14,074 bases of DNA from Mariprofundaceae bacterium. Its GTDB lineage: Bacteria; Pseudomonadota; Zetaproteobacteria; Mariprofundales; Mariprofundaceae. Below the pieces are notes generated by a model. That model was not told the origin of the DNA, made no database searches, and was given only the letters and a program-made list of their open reading frames with translations. The stretch lies in assembly GCA_030950975.1 (NCBI GenBank), contig JAUZQL010000141.1:1-14074 (forward strand). Direction: 5' to 3'. A program made the position numbers and the translations under genes. Position 1 is the stretch's first letter. Each line of letters opens with the position of its first letter. This document shows positions 1-8,404 of the stretch, in pieces.

Positions 1-38
1 ATAATCCCATAAACATGGGTTTTTCCTGTGATGCTCAT
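1..38 (-). CDS. aroE: Shikimate dehydrogenase, N-terminal fragment (cut by window edge)
   Basis: Only the first 12 codons are visible, starting with ATG at 38-36 and reading MSITGKTHVYGI before the edge. Many AroE proteins open with a G-K-T-x-V-Y-G-I stretch just before the G-x-P-x-x-H-S-x-S-P shikimate-binding motif, which would lie outside the window. If the call is right, the enzyme reduces 3-dehydroshikimate to shikimate with NADPH in the aromatic amino-acid pathway. The start lies one base after the glmS stop codon, so the gene would be the third cistron of a glmU-glmS-aroE unit and translationally coupled. The Shine-Dalgarno candidate inside the glmS 3' end (GGTAGA) is weak. The call rests on a very short match plus the tight spacing, so it is tentative. 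Confidence 0.5.
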   Translation of the reverse strand, partial: MSITGKTHVYGI

Positions 39-39
39 A

Positions 40-1872
40 TCATTCTACCGTCACAGATTTGGCTAAGTTTCGAGGTTGATCCACATCCGTCCCTTTGAAT
101 TTCGCCACTTCATACGCCAACAATTGCAGCGGAATGGATGCTAACAAAGGAGCCGTGAAATAATCACCAGTTGGCAATGAAATCATACGTTCCACGTCAT
201 CAGCGTAATCATCCATTTTCACATCCGTTAATAAAATAACCTTGGCTCCTCTGGCTTTGACTTCATGCAAGCTTGAAATCACCTTGTCCAAATGATACTG
301 CTTGGGTGCAATAATAATCACGGGTAGTTGCGCATCAATCAACGCAATAGGACCATGTTTCATTTCACCCGCAGGATAACCTTCCGCATGTAAATAAGAA
401 ATCTCCTTCAATTTCAACGCACCTTCCAATGCCAATGGAAAACTAGGTCCTCGACCTAAAAAGAGTACGCCATGAACATCAGAAAAAAGCGGCGTTAGCT
501 TTTGAATATCCGAAGAACATGTCAATATGTCATTCATATTCTCTTCAAGATTACACATGGCTTGATAATGCTCTCGCCATGCTTGCTTTGACATATTACC
601 CGAACGAACTGCCAGTTTCATTGCCAACAAGGCTAGGATGGCCAATTGCGCTGTATAAGCTTTGGTCGAGGCTACGCCAATTTCAACCCCTGCGTTCAAT
701 GCAATCAAACCATCTGATTCACGCACCAATGATGAGCTGGGTACATTGCAAATAGCCAAGGTTCGATTATCAGGTGTTTTACCTTTGAATAAACGCAGAG
801 CCTCCAAGGTATCGGCTGTTTCTCCTGACTGAGATAAGGTAATCAGCCATGTGTTCGAACCAATAATCGGGTCTCGATAACGGTATTCAGAAGCCACATC
901 CACTTCCACCGACACCTGTAAATAACGCTCCAGCCAATACCTTGCTGTCAACGCTGCATGATACGATGTACCACATGCCACCATGACAATACGATCAGGC
1001 AAGGCAACATCACTCAACCATGTTGCATCAGGAAATTGAACACCTTCCTTGCTTGCATAGCTATCCATAATATGTGCCATAATCGCAGGCTGTTCATGGA
1101 TTTCTTTCAACATAAAGTGGTCATAACCACCCTTACTGCTGTTTTCAAGCCTATCTGGCATGGCTTGCCACGTGTGTGTTTGGCTTACATCATCACCCAA
1201 TGGATTGTAAATAACGATGCCATTTTGATGAATATAGCCCCATTCACCTTCATCAAGGTACATCATCTCCGTCGCAACACCTGCAACCGCCAAACCATCC
1301 GATGCAATATAATAGCCATGATTCCCTCGAGCCAATAACAAGGGACTTCCTTTGCGTGCAAACCACAGTTCATTCGGTGTTGCAAGGTTCAACATGCCCA
1401 ATGCGTATGCCCCTTCCAATTGAGCTAACAACACAGGCATATTTTTTTTCATACTTTGATTTTCATGAAGTAACTTGCTCAACAGGTGTGGAATCACTTC
1501 TGTATCTGTATGCGATAGAAAATTCACGCCATCAGCTTCAAGACTTCGGCGAAGCTCCACATGGTTTTCAATAATACCATTATGAACCACAGCTACGTTT
1601 GCAGTACTATGAGGATGAGCATTTTCAACCGTTGCTTTGCCATGCGTCGCCCAGCGCGTATGCCCAATACCAAGCTTACCAACATGCTCATCAGTCGCTA
1701 AACATGCGCTTAATTGATCCAGTTTACCCGCTGCTTTAGACGTTTTTAAGTGTTTATTCTCGATGGTGCAAATACCTGCACTGTCGTACCCTCGGTACTC
1801 CATGTTTTTGAGACCTTGCAATAAGTCTACTTGAGATGATCTGTTTGAAACCACCCCAATAATGCCACACAC
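40..1872 (-). CDS. glmS: Glutamine--fructose-6-phosphate aminotransferase (isomerizing)
   Basis: Cytoplasmic enzyme that moves the amide nitrogen of glutamine onto fructose-6-phosphate to give glucosamine-6-phosphate, the first committed step toward UDP-GlcNAc. The 610-residue length matches the family (609 in E. coli). The N-terminal glutaminase domain (about 2-240) has the nucleophile Cys2, exposed after Met removal, plus HTRWATHG (71-78), HNG (97-99) and Asp123. Two SIS isomerase domains follow: about 290-430, with sugar-phosphate loop SQSGET (347-352), and about 460-600. Catalytic Glu490, His506 and Lys605 are present, and the protein ends in the usual NLAKSVTVE. It starts with GTG, whose G is the last base of the glmU TAG stop. 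A GGAG lies 8 bases upstream. No glmS ribozyme can sit directly upstream, because that sequence codes for the GlmU C terminus. Confidence 0.97.
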   Translation of the reverse strand: MCGIIGVVSNRSSQVDLLQGLKNMEYRGYDSAGICTIENKHLKTSKAAGKLDQLSACLATDEHVGKLGIGHTRWATHGKATVENAHPHSTANVAVVHNGIIENHVELRRSLEADGVNFLSHTDTEVIPHLLSKLLHENQSMKKNMPVLLAQLEGAYALGMLNLATPNELWFARKGSPLLLARGNHGYYIASDGLAVAGVATEMMYLDEGEWGYIHQNGIVIYNPLGDDVSQTHTWQAMPDRLENSSKGGYDHFMLKEIHEQPAIMAHIMDSYASKEGVQFPDATWLSDVALPDRIVMVACGTSYHAALTARYWLERYLQVSVEVDVASEYRYRDPIIGSNTWLITLSQSGETADTLEALRLFKGKTPDNRTLAICNVPSSSLVRESDGLIALNAGVEIGVASTKAYTAQLAILALLAMKLAVRSGNMSKQAWREHYQAMCNLEENMNDILTCSSDIQKLTPLFSDVHGVLFLGRGPSFPLALEGALKLKEISYLHAEGYPAGEMKHGPIALIDAQLPVIIIAPKQYHLDKVISSLHEVKARGAKVILLTDVKMDDYADDVERMISLPTGDYFTAPLLASIPLQLLAYEVAKFKGTDVDQPRNLAKSVTVE

Positions 1873-3263
1873 TATTTCTTCTCCGGACGTTGCCAGTTTT
1901 TCACATAGCGTTGTTCGGATCGAACCGATAAGGTCAAACCATCAGGGTTTACATCTCGTGTAATAATACTTCCCGCCCCAAGCGTCGCACCATCATTGAC
2001 TTCAACAGGTGCAATCAAACGTGTTCCCGAGCCAACAAACACATGATCACCAATGATGGTTTGATGTTTATTTGCACCATCATAATTACATGTAATGCTT
2101 CCCGCCCCAATATTACAATCTTGCCCCATTTGCGTATCACCAATATAACTAAGGTGATTGACTTTGCTTCCTTTACCAATCACAGCCTTTTTAATTTCAA
2201 CAAAATTACCAATTTTAACCCCTTCATCCAAGTGAGCCTCAGGGCGTAAACGTGCATAAGGTCCCACTTTCCCATGCATTGAAATATGCGCATGATCCAC
2301 ATGCGAAAACGCATCAACATTCACATCATCATCCACCCATGCGGAATTAATCACTGCATAAGGACCAATATCACACCCATCACCAACATGCGTATGACCT
2401 AATAATTGTGTGCCCGCACGAATGAGCGTATCCATACCAATATGCACAGAAACATCAATACGCACTGTTTCGGGCTGTTCAATCGTTACCCCTTGCTTTT
2501 CCCAATCTAAAATCACTCTATTTTGCAATATTTTTGCCGCATTTCGAAGTTGCGTACGATCATTGATTCCCAACATCTCATTCGCATCATCCATCATGCA
2601 GCTTTGAACCGAATACGCTTTTTGTACCGCTAGCGGAAGAATACTTGGAAGATAATATTCAGCTTGTTCATTATCGTTATCAACTTCTTTCAACAACTCA
2701 AACAAGACGGATTGACGCACGCAAAAGATTCCCGAACTTACTTCTTGAATCGCTTGAATATCATCATTGGCATCCCGTTCTTCCACAACTTTTAGCATGT
2801 TCCCCTGTTCATCTCGAACAATTCGACCATAACCATAAGGATTCTCTTGAAAGGCGGATAATAAAGAAATATCAGATGACGAATGGACATGTTCCGTAAG
2901 CATCTTAGCCAACGTATTTGTTTGTAAAAGTGGGGTGTCACCGCACACAATCAACACATGTTCGGCATCTGCACAAACATCTTGGCACTGTTGTACAGCA
3001 TGCCCTGTCCCTAACTGCTCAGCTTGCAATACCCAGCTAACATCGTGTTGGGCATTTATTGTGTCTTGCACTTGCTTGGAACCATGTCCAGTCACAATCG
3101 CAATCCCACCAACATCCAATGCTTCAAGACTGATTAATACATGTTCCAGCATACTTTTGCCTAAAAGTTCATGTAAAACTTTTGGCTTTGCAGAACGCAT
3201 ACGTGTCCCTTTGCCTGCTGCTAAAACGAGTACTTGTGTATTAGAAAATGAATAATGTGTCAC
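1872..3263 (-). CDS. glmU: Bifunctional GlmU: glucosamine-1-P acetyltransferase / GlcNAc-1-P uridylyltransferase
   Basis: Carries out the last two steps to UDP-GlcNAc: acetylation of glucosamine-1-phosphate from acetyl-CoA, then uridylyl transfer from UTP. The 463 residues compare with 456 in E. coli. The N-terminal nucleotidyltransferase domain (about 10-240) shows LAAGKGTRM (14-22) with Lys28, the metal ligand Asp109 in CGDTPLL, and Asn234 in GIND. The C-terminal half (about 260-455) is a left-handed beta helix of hexapeptide repeats. It keeps acetyltransferase residues Arg340, Lys358-Lys359, the catalytic base His370 and Asn393-Tyr394 in NYDG. The GTG start follows AGAGG by 5 bases, and no in-frame ATG gives a better start. 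It is the first gene after a long leader and is coupled to glmS by a one-base TAGTG overlap, so the two consecutive enzymes of one pathway are made together. Confidence 0.97.
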   Translation of the reverse strand: MTHYSFSNTQVLVLAAGKGTRMRSAKPKVLHELLGKSMLEHVLISLEALDVGGIAIVTGHGSKQVQDTINAQHDVSWVLQAEQLGTGHAVQQCQDVCADAEHVLIVCGDTPLLQTNTLAKMLTEHVHSSSDISLLSAFQENPYGYGRIVRDEQGNMLKVVEERDANDDIQAIQEVSSGIFCVRQSVLFELLKEVDNDNEQAEYYLPSILPLAVQKAYSVQSCMMDDANEMLGINDRTQLRNAAKILQNRVILDWEKQGVTIEQPETVRIDVSVHIGMDTLIRAGTQLLGHTHVGDGCDIGPYAVINSAWVDDDVNVDAFSHVDHAHISMHGKVGPYARLRPEAHLDEGVKIGNFVEIKKAVIGKGSKVNHLSYIGDTQMGQDCNIGAGSITCNYDGANKHQTIIGDHVFVGSGTRLIAPVEVNDGATLGAGSIITRDVNPDGLTLSVRSEQRYVKNWQRPEKK

Positions 3264-3537
3264 AATAACCTCTATAATAAAAAATCATGTAACTATTCAG
3301 CTTACGCCTGATTTGTCCAAAATCTTCGTTGAAAAGTACTCACTTACAATAATAAGTTGTATTTTTTCACTTTAATCTTGAATAAATCAGAGACATTTTG
3401 AACAACTACATTTATTTTATTGTCCTGTTGAATAACGATTTATGGCGCAATGCGAAAACCCAACGAATGAATAGTAATATGATAGAATCCGTCATTTTAT
3501 TATGCAAGCCTTACAAGATAATGGGCATTTTTAGTAC
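3264..3537 (-). other. AT-rich leader/promoter region of glmU-glmS
   Basis: This gap lies between the atp terminator and the glmU start, and with the terminator and atpC tail it makes about 330 bases without a supported gene. It is strongly AT-rich. I see one candidate sigma-70-type promoter (3479-3507), a 27-codon reading frame (3412-3495) without a good ribosome site, and the glmU Shine-Dalgarno AGAGG. No long hairpin or recognisable riboswitch core is visible. A promoter must lie somewhere here, because the terminator upstream is strong. Confidence 0.5.
3479..3507 (-). promoter_or_regulatory. Candidate promoter for glmU-glmS
   Basis: Read on the minus strand: a -35-like TTGCAT (3507-3502), a 17-base spacer and a -10-like TATCAT (3484-3479, five of six to TATAAT). 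Transcription starting here would give a 5' leader of about 210 bases. The -35 matches only three of six positions, and in such AT-rich DNA chance matches are common. A second weak option nearer the gene is TTGGAC, 17 bases, then AATAGT. Confidence 0.3.
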
Positions 3538-3569
3538 AAAAAAAAGGGGGCGCACAAGCGCCCCCTTTT
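3538..3569 (-). terminator. Rho-independent terminator of the atp operon
   Basis: A perfect 8-bp GC stem (GGGGGCGC at 3546-3553 with GCGCCCCC at 3558-3565) encloses a four-base loop. Flanking A and T runs can extend the stem to 12 bp. On the minus strand eight T residues (3545-3538) follow the stem directly, as an intrinsic terminator requires. It lies 28 bases past the atpC stop codon. On the plus strand the stem is followed by only four T, so it works best for the minus-strand atp transcript and separates atp from glmU-glmS. Confidence 0.9.
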
Positions 3570-3596
3570 CCCTTATTGAAATATCATCTCAATCAA

Positions 3597-4004
3597 TTAT
3601 TTCTTTCGCTTTCTTAAAAACGCCAAACGTGCGGTCGCAATCGCAAGTTCATTGGCTGCACGAGCATAATCCATATCACCATTGTGCGTATCAACAACAT
3701 CTTTCGCCTTACGTTCAGCTTCCAAAGCGGATGCTTCATCTACATCCGTAGCGCGTTCCGCTGTATCCGCTAATACAGTAATACAATCTGGCTGAACTTC
3801 TAAAAAACCGCCCGAGATAAACACTTCATCAATGTCTTCTCCACGCGTAATTTTCAATTCACCTGGACATAAAGCACTCAACAATGGTGTATGTTTTGGC
3901 ATAATACCTAACTCTCCAGCTGCACCAGGAGCAACTACAAAATTAGCCTTACCACGATATACTTCTCGCTCTGCTGTCGCCACAAGGACTTCAACGGTCG
4001 ACAT
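3597..4004 (-). CDS. atpC: ATP synthase F1 subunit epsilon
   Basis: The epsilon subunit of the central stalk links gamma to the c ring and inhibits ATP hydrolysis through its C-terminal helices. At 135 residues it is normal length. The N-terminal beta sandwich (about 1-85) includes GELGIMPKHTPLLSAL, the conserved contact region, and the FISGGFLEV strand. The C-terminal part (about 90-135) is the expected helical hairpin, rich in Ala, Glu and Arg and ending in a basic tail. The ATG shares its A with the atpD TAA stop (TAATG), and no clear Shine-Dalgarno sequence precedes it. Translation therefore probably depends on ribosomes that have just finished atpD. This is the last gene of the operon, followed at once by the terminator. 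Confidence 0.96.
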   Translation of the reverse strand: MSTVEVLVATAEREVYRGKANFVVAPGAAGELGIMPKHTPLLSALCPGELKITRGEDIDEVFISGGFLEVQPDCITVLADTAERATDVDEASALEAERKAKDVVDTHNGDMDYARAANELAIATARLAFLRKRKK

Positions 4005-5404
4005 TATGATTTAGCAGCTTTGGCAGCCATTTTTTCTGCTTTGGTCACAGCCTGGTCAACCGAACCAATCATATAAAAGGCTTGCTCTGGCAAGTGATCA
4101 TATTCACCTGCAAGAATCGCTTTAAAACCAGAAATAGTATCATCACGTTTACAATAAATACCAGGGGAACCTGTAAATACCTCAGCCACATGAAAGGGTT
4201 GAGATAAGAAACGCTGCATTTTACGTGCACGAGACACCAATAATTTATCATCATCGGATAACTCATCCATACCTAAAATAGCGATAATATCTTGCAGTTC
4301 TTTGTAGCGTTGCAATGTTTGTTGTACACCTTGTGCTACTTCATAATGCTCAATACCAATAACTTTAGGATCAAGTTGGCGTGAGGTTGAATCCAATGGA
4401 TCCACGGCAGGATAAATACCCAATTCAGCAATTTGACGAGACAACACAATCGTTGAATCCAAATGTGCAAAAGTAGTTGCAGGCGCTGGATCGGTTAAAT
4501 CATCCGCAGGTACATAAACAGCTTGAACAGAGGTAATAGAACCCGTTTTAGTGGAAGCGATACGTTCTTGTAAACGACCCATTTCTTCCGCCAAGTTTGG
4601 TTGATAGCCCACTGCCGATGGCATACGACCCAATAGTGCAGAAACTTCAACACCCGCCAAGGAGTAACGATAAATATTGTCAATAAAGATCAACACATCA
4701 CGACCTTCTTCACGGAAAAACTCAGCCATCGTCAAACCAGTCAAAGCAACACGAAGACGGTTACCTGGAGGCTCATTCATTTGACCATACACCAAGGCCA
4801 CTTTATCAAGCACATTTGATTCTTTCATTTCATAATAAAAATCATTACCTTCACGGGTACGCTCACCCACACCAGCAAAAACCGAGAAACCACCGTGTGC
4901 TTTGGCGATATTGTTAATCAATTCCATCATATTAACCGTTTTACCAACGCCCGCACCACCGAACAAACCAACTTTACCACCCTTAGCAATCGGTGCCATC
5001 AAGTCGATGACTTTAATACCTGTTTCCAAAATTTCAGAGGCAGGTGCCAAATCTTCAAAAGATGGGGCAGAACGATGAATTTCCCAACGATCTTCCGATT
5101 TAACTTCACCACCTTCGAAATCAATACCTTCACCTAGCACATTCATGATACGACCCAAAGTCGCCTGACCCACAGGAACTTTAATTGCCGAACCTGTATC
5201 CTTTACTTCCATGCCACGTTTTAAACCATCCGTTGATCCCATCGCAATAGTTCGAACAGTATTATCACCAATATGCTGCTGAACTTCCATGGTTAAGCTG
5301 GCTTCTTCAATACGCAGCGCGTTATAAATTTTAGGCAATTGCCCCGACGTGAATCGCACATCCACAACGGGACCGATGACTTGAACAATACTTCCTGCAC
5401 TCAT
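4004..5404 (-). CDS. atpD: ATP synthase F1 subunit beta (catalytic)
   Basis: The catalytic subunit, three copies per F1 head, makes ATP from ADP and phosphate as gamma turns. It has 466 residues. All key residues sit at the same numbers as in E. coli: Walker A GGAGVGKT (149-156), catalytic Glu181 and Arg182 in GERTREG, Walker B Asp242 in FIDNIYRY, and adenine-stacking Tyr331 in YPAVDPLDST. The catch loop reads DELSDDD (380-386), a conservative variant of the classical DELSEED. The ATG start is preceded by AGAGG with 8 bases between. It lies 32 bases after atpG and overlaps atpC by one base. No truncation or inserted segment is seen. Confidence 0.98.
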   Translation of the reverse strand: MSAGSIVQVIGPVVDVRFTSGQLPKIYNALRIEEASLTMEVQQHIGDNTVRTIAMGSTDGLKRGMEVKDTGSAIKVPVGQATLGRIMNVLGEGIDFEGGEVKSEDRWEIHRSAPSFEDLAPASEILETGIKVIDLMAPIAKGGKVGLFGGAGVGKTVNMMELINNIAKAHGGFSVFAGVGERTREGNDFYYEMKESNVLDKVALVYGQMNEPPGNRLRVALTGLTMAEFFREEGRDVLIFIDNIYRYSLAGVEVSALLGRMPSAVGYQPNLAEEMGRLQERIASTKTGSITSVQAVYVPADDLTDPAPATTFAHLDSTIVLSRQIAELGIYPAVDPLDSTSRQLDPKVIGIEHYEVAQGVQQTLQRYKELQDIIAILGMDELSDDDKLLVSRARKMQRFLSQPFHVAEVFTGSPGIYCKRDDTISGFKAILAGEYDHLPEQAFYMIGSVDQAVTKAEKMAAKAAKS

Positions 5405-5436
5405 GTTATTGACCTCTCAAACTTCTAAATTACTGC

Positions 5437-6291
5437 TTAGGCCGAAGCCGCTGCGCCCGAGCAAATTTCAGCAATTTCTTGCGTAATCGCTGCTTGTCGA
5501 GCTTTGTTATATGTCACTTGCAAATCTTTTACAATATCTTTTGCATTATCTGTCGCAGACTTCATTGCCACCATACGAGCAGAATGCTCACATGCCTTGT
5601 TTTCTAAAACACTATGATAGACCAAGGCTTCAATATAGCGACGCAACAAACCATCCAACACCATGTGGCTATCAGGCTCATATAAATAATCCCAATATGT
5701 TTCTTGCTCACGGACATTTGAATCATCACAAGGCAACAAACGTATCGTTGTTGGTTTTTGAGTCATCGTATTGACATATTGACTATACACCAAGTGAACT
5801 TCATCTAATTCACCTGCCATATACTTATCCATCGCTACTTGAACAACGCCCAAAACTTCATCCAAAGCAGGTGCATCATTCACATCTTCAACACTGGCAA
5901 GAACTTTACCGCCAAAACGGCGCATAAATTGACTCGCTCGACGACCAATATTCATAAAATCCACATCAACGGATGAAGCCTTCATCAGTGATAACACTTC
6001 TTTCATGGCATTGGTATTTAAACCGCCACATAAACCTTTATCCGTCGAAACAGCAATCACACCCACGCGTTTTACATCACGTTTCACCAGAAATGGATGT
6101 TTATATTCAGGGTGAGAACGCATCAAATTATGAATAACACGCTCAATACCTTCAGCATAAGAGCGCGCATCCAACACCCGTTCTTGAGCTTTCCGCATCT
6201 TTGAAGCAGCAACCATCTCCATCGCTTTGGTGATTTTCGCCGTATTCTGAGTGGCCTTTATTTGACCACGTATCTCTTTTGCAGAAGCCAC
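5437..6291 (-). CDS. atpG: ATP synthase F1 subunit gamma
   Basis: The gamma subunit forms the rotating shaft inside the alpha3beta3 head. At 284 residues it is typical of proteobacteria. The N-terminal helix MASAKEIRGQI...TKAMEMVAASKMRKAQ and the C-terminal helix (about 235-284, with ARMVAMKSATDNA and the end motif RQAAITQEI.EI..GA) form the coiled coil. The Rossmann-like middle contains STDKGLCGGLNTN. The start codon is GTG, preceded by a strong AAGGAG with about 6 bases between; this ribosome site overlaps the atpA stop codon, only 10 bases upstream. No insert like the regulatory loop of plant gamma is present. Confidence 0.97.
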   Translation of the reverse strand: MASAKEIRGQIKATQNTAKITKAMEMVAASKMRKAQERVLDARSYAEGIERVIHNLMRSHPEYKHPFLVKRDVKRVGVIAVSTDKGLCGGLNTNAMKEVLSLMKASSVDVDFMNIGRRASQFMRRFGGKVLASVEDVNDAPALDEVLGVVQVAMDKYMAGELDEVHLVYSQYVNTMTQKPTTIRLLPCDDSNVREQETYWDYLYEPDSHMVLDGLLRRYIEALVYHSVLENKACEHSARMVAMKSATDNAKDIVKDLQVTYNKARQAAITQEIAEICSGAAASA

Positions 6292-6301
6292 TATCTACTC
6301 C

Positions 6302-7843
6302 TTACCAAGTGCCAGTTTCTTTAAAATCAGAAATTGCTTTTTGCAAATCAGCAACAATAGAATCAGTCAATGCAAGTTTCTCATTTAACGCATCTACTAA
6401 AGATTTACGTTCATGAGCTAAGAAGCTTAAAAATGCACTTTCAAAAGATACGATGGCACTAACTTCAACATCATCCAAATCACCATTGCCCAAGGCATAC
6501 AAAATGGCTGTCATTTCCGCAATAGATTGCGGTGCATTCTCTTCTTGTTTCAAGACTTCCATACCACGCTTACCACGTTCAATTTGAGCACGTGTTGCAG
6601 CATCCAAATCAGAAGCGAACTGGGCAAAAGCTGCCAATTCACGGTATTGAGCCAAGTCCAAACGTAAACCACCACCCACTTTTTTCACGGCTTTGGTTTG
6701 TGCAGCACCACCTACACGGGACACAGACAAGCCAACATTCACTGCTGGGCGTTGACCTGAGTTAAACAAGCCAGTTTCCAAGAAAATCTGACCATCAGTA
6801 ATTGAAATAACGTTGGTCGGAACGAACGCCGAAACATCACCCTCTTGCGTTTCAATAATTGGCAATGCAGTCAAAGAACCAGTTTTACCTTTGACTTCGC
6901 CCTTGGTGAATGCTTCAACATATGCTGCACTCACACGAGAAGCACGTTCCAACAAACGAGAATGCAAATAGAACACATCACCTGGATATGCTTCACGACC
7001 TGGAGGGCGGCGAAGAATCAAAGAAACTTGACGGTAAGCCCAAGCTTGTTTGGTTAAATCATCATAGACAATCAAGGCATCTTCGCCACGGTCACGGAAG
7101 TATTCACCCATCGTACAACCTGTGTACGGTGCGATATACTGCAATGCCGCAGATTCAGAAGCAGAGGCTGCAACAATAATAGTATTGCTTAAAGCATCAT
7201 GTTCTTTCAAGGTGCGAACTACAGTGGCAACTGTTGAAGCTTTTTGACCAACAGCCACATAAATACATGTAACGCCTGAATTTTTTTGATTGATAATGGT
7301 ATCAATGGCAATGGCTGTTTTACCTGTTTGGCGATCGCCAATAATCAATTCACGTTGCCCACGACCAATAGGAATCATCGCATCAATGGATTTAATACCA
7401 GTACCCATTGGTTGATCTACTGATTGACGGTCAATCACGCCTGGAGCAACTTTTTCAACCACATCACTACAGCTTGCTTTGATAGAACCCAAACCATCAA
7501 TCGGGCGACCTAAAGCATCAACCACACGACCTTTTAATTCAGGACCTGTTGGCACTGAAAAAATACGACCCGTTGATTTGACTTCATCCCCTTCACCTAA
7601 ATGTGTATATTCACCAAAGATGACCGCACCAACACTGTCTTCTTCAAGGTTGAGAACCATGCCCATTGTATCGTCTGGGAACGCCAGCATTTCACCAGCC
7701 ATCGCACCAGCCAAACCATGAATAAGAGCCACACCATCTGCAACAGAGACAATACGCCCCACATTCGCATCCACAGCCGCCGCTTCAAACCCTTTGATTT
7801 GCTCTTTAATAATGGAACTAATTTCCGCTGTATCGAGCTTCAT
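6302..7843 (-). CDS. atpA: ATP synthase F1 subunit alpha
   Basis: The alpha subunit alternates with beta in the F1 head, binds non-exchanging nucleotide and supplies the arginine finger to the catalytic sites. Its 513 residues equal the E. coli length. Walker A is GDRQTGKT (169-176). The arginine finger is Arg376 in SVSRVGGAAQ, and PGREAYPGDVFYLHSRLLERA is fully conserved. The N-terminal segment (about 1-25) is the usual amphipathic helix that binds delta. The ATG start is preceded by AGAGGT with about 7 bases between. It is spaced 33 bases from atpH and 10 from atpG. Confidence 0.98.
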   Translation of the reverse strand: MKLDTAEISSIIKEQIKGFEAAAVDANVGRIVSVADGVALIHGLAGAMAGEMLAFPDDTMGMVLNLEEDSVGAVIFGEYTHLGEGDEVKSTGRIFSVPTGPELKGRVVDALGRPIDGLGSIKASCSDVVEKVAPGVIDRQSVDQPMGTGIKSIDAMIPIGRGQRELIIGDRQTGKTAIAIDTIINQKNSGVTCIYVAVGQKASTVATVVRTLKEHDALSNTIIVAASASESAALQYIAPYTGCTMGEYFRDRGEDALIVYDDLTKQAWAYRQVSLILRRPPGREAYPGDVFYLHSRLLERASRVSAAYVEAFTKGEVKGKTGSLTALPIIETQEGDVSAFVPTNVISITDGQIFLETGLFNSGQRPAVNVGLSVSRVGGAAQTKAVKKVGGGLRLDLAQYRELAAFAQFASDLDAATRAQIERGKRGMEVLKQEENAPQSIAEMTAILYALGNGDLDDVEVSAIVSFESAFLSFLAHERKSLVDALNEKLALTDSIVADLQKAISDFKETGTW

Positions 7844-7876
7844 ATTATCAACCTCTGACCTAATCTTTAAATCTTA

Positions 7877-8404
7877 TCAGCCAATGATGGCACGTTTCAT
7901 ACCATCCAGCTTACTCTTTACCGAGCAATCAATCTTACGATCTCCGATGCGTATCACGAGACCACCCAATAAGCTTGGGTCTTCATGCGCAACCAAGGTC
8001 ACTTTTTTACCAATTTGAGAGCCAAGTTGCTTTGACAAGCCTTGCAATTCGGATGCATTCAAAGGAACCGCAGAAACTACTTCTGCATCCACAGAGCTTC
8101 CAGATTGAGAAATCAGTGCTTCAAGCTCGCTTAGAATTTCAGGTAATAATGAAATTTTATCACGTGAAATAAGCAATGAAATTAAACGCATCACTTCTTT
8201 ACGGTTAGCAACACTCTTCAAGATTTTGTCAAAAATCGCAATTTTCACTGATTCTGAATAAGCACTAGATGTCAAAACAGATTCTGCATCCGCACATAAC
8301 ATCACCGCTGAAGCTTGTTCCAAAGCAGGCATGAAGGAAACGCCTTCTTGTGCCAACTCAAACAAGGCTACAGCATAACGGCGTGAAATCTTGGTGCTAC
8401 TCAT
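7877..8404 (-). CDS. atpH: ATP synthase F1 subunit delta
   Basis: Subunit delta sits on top of F1 and ties alpha to the b stalk as part of the stator. From the chosen start it has 175 residues, close to the usual 177. MSSTKISRRYAVALFELA is the typical N terminus (R-x-Y-A-x-A-L-F), and the end region PSLLGGLVIRIGDRKIDCSVKSKLDGM is the conserved C-terminal motif. A longer reading frame reaches 8437, but the extra 11 residues lack family similarity, so the ATG at 8404 is preferred. TAAGGG about 11 bases upstream may help initiation. The start overlaps the end of atpF by eight bases (8397-8404), which suggests coupled translation of the two stator proteins. Confidence 0.95.
   Translation of the reverse strand: MSSTKISRRYAVALFELAQEGVSFMPALEQASAVMLCADAESVLTSSAYSESVKIAIFDKILKSVANRKEVMRLISLLISRDKISLLPEILSELEALISQSGSSVDAEVVSAVPLNASELQGLSKQLGSQIGKKVTLVAHEDPSLLGGLVIRIGDRKIDCSVKSKLDGMKRAIIG

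Noticed and set aside
6..24. Plus-strand hairpin CCCAT-AAAC-ATGGG followed by five T, like a small terminator.
   Set aside because: The stem is only 5 bp, and the sequence is explained as the first codons of the probable aroE on the minus strand.
3398..3751. Plus-strand frame of 117 codons across the atp terminator into atpC.
   Set aside because: It runs through a strong minus-strand terminator and antisense to atpC, with no ribosome site or family resemblance.
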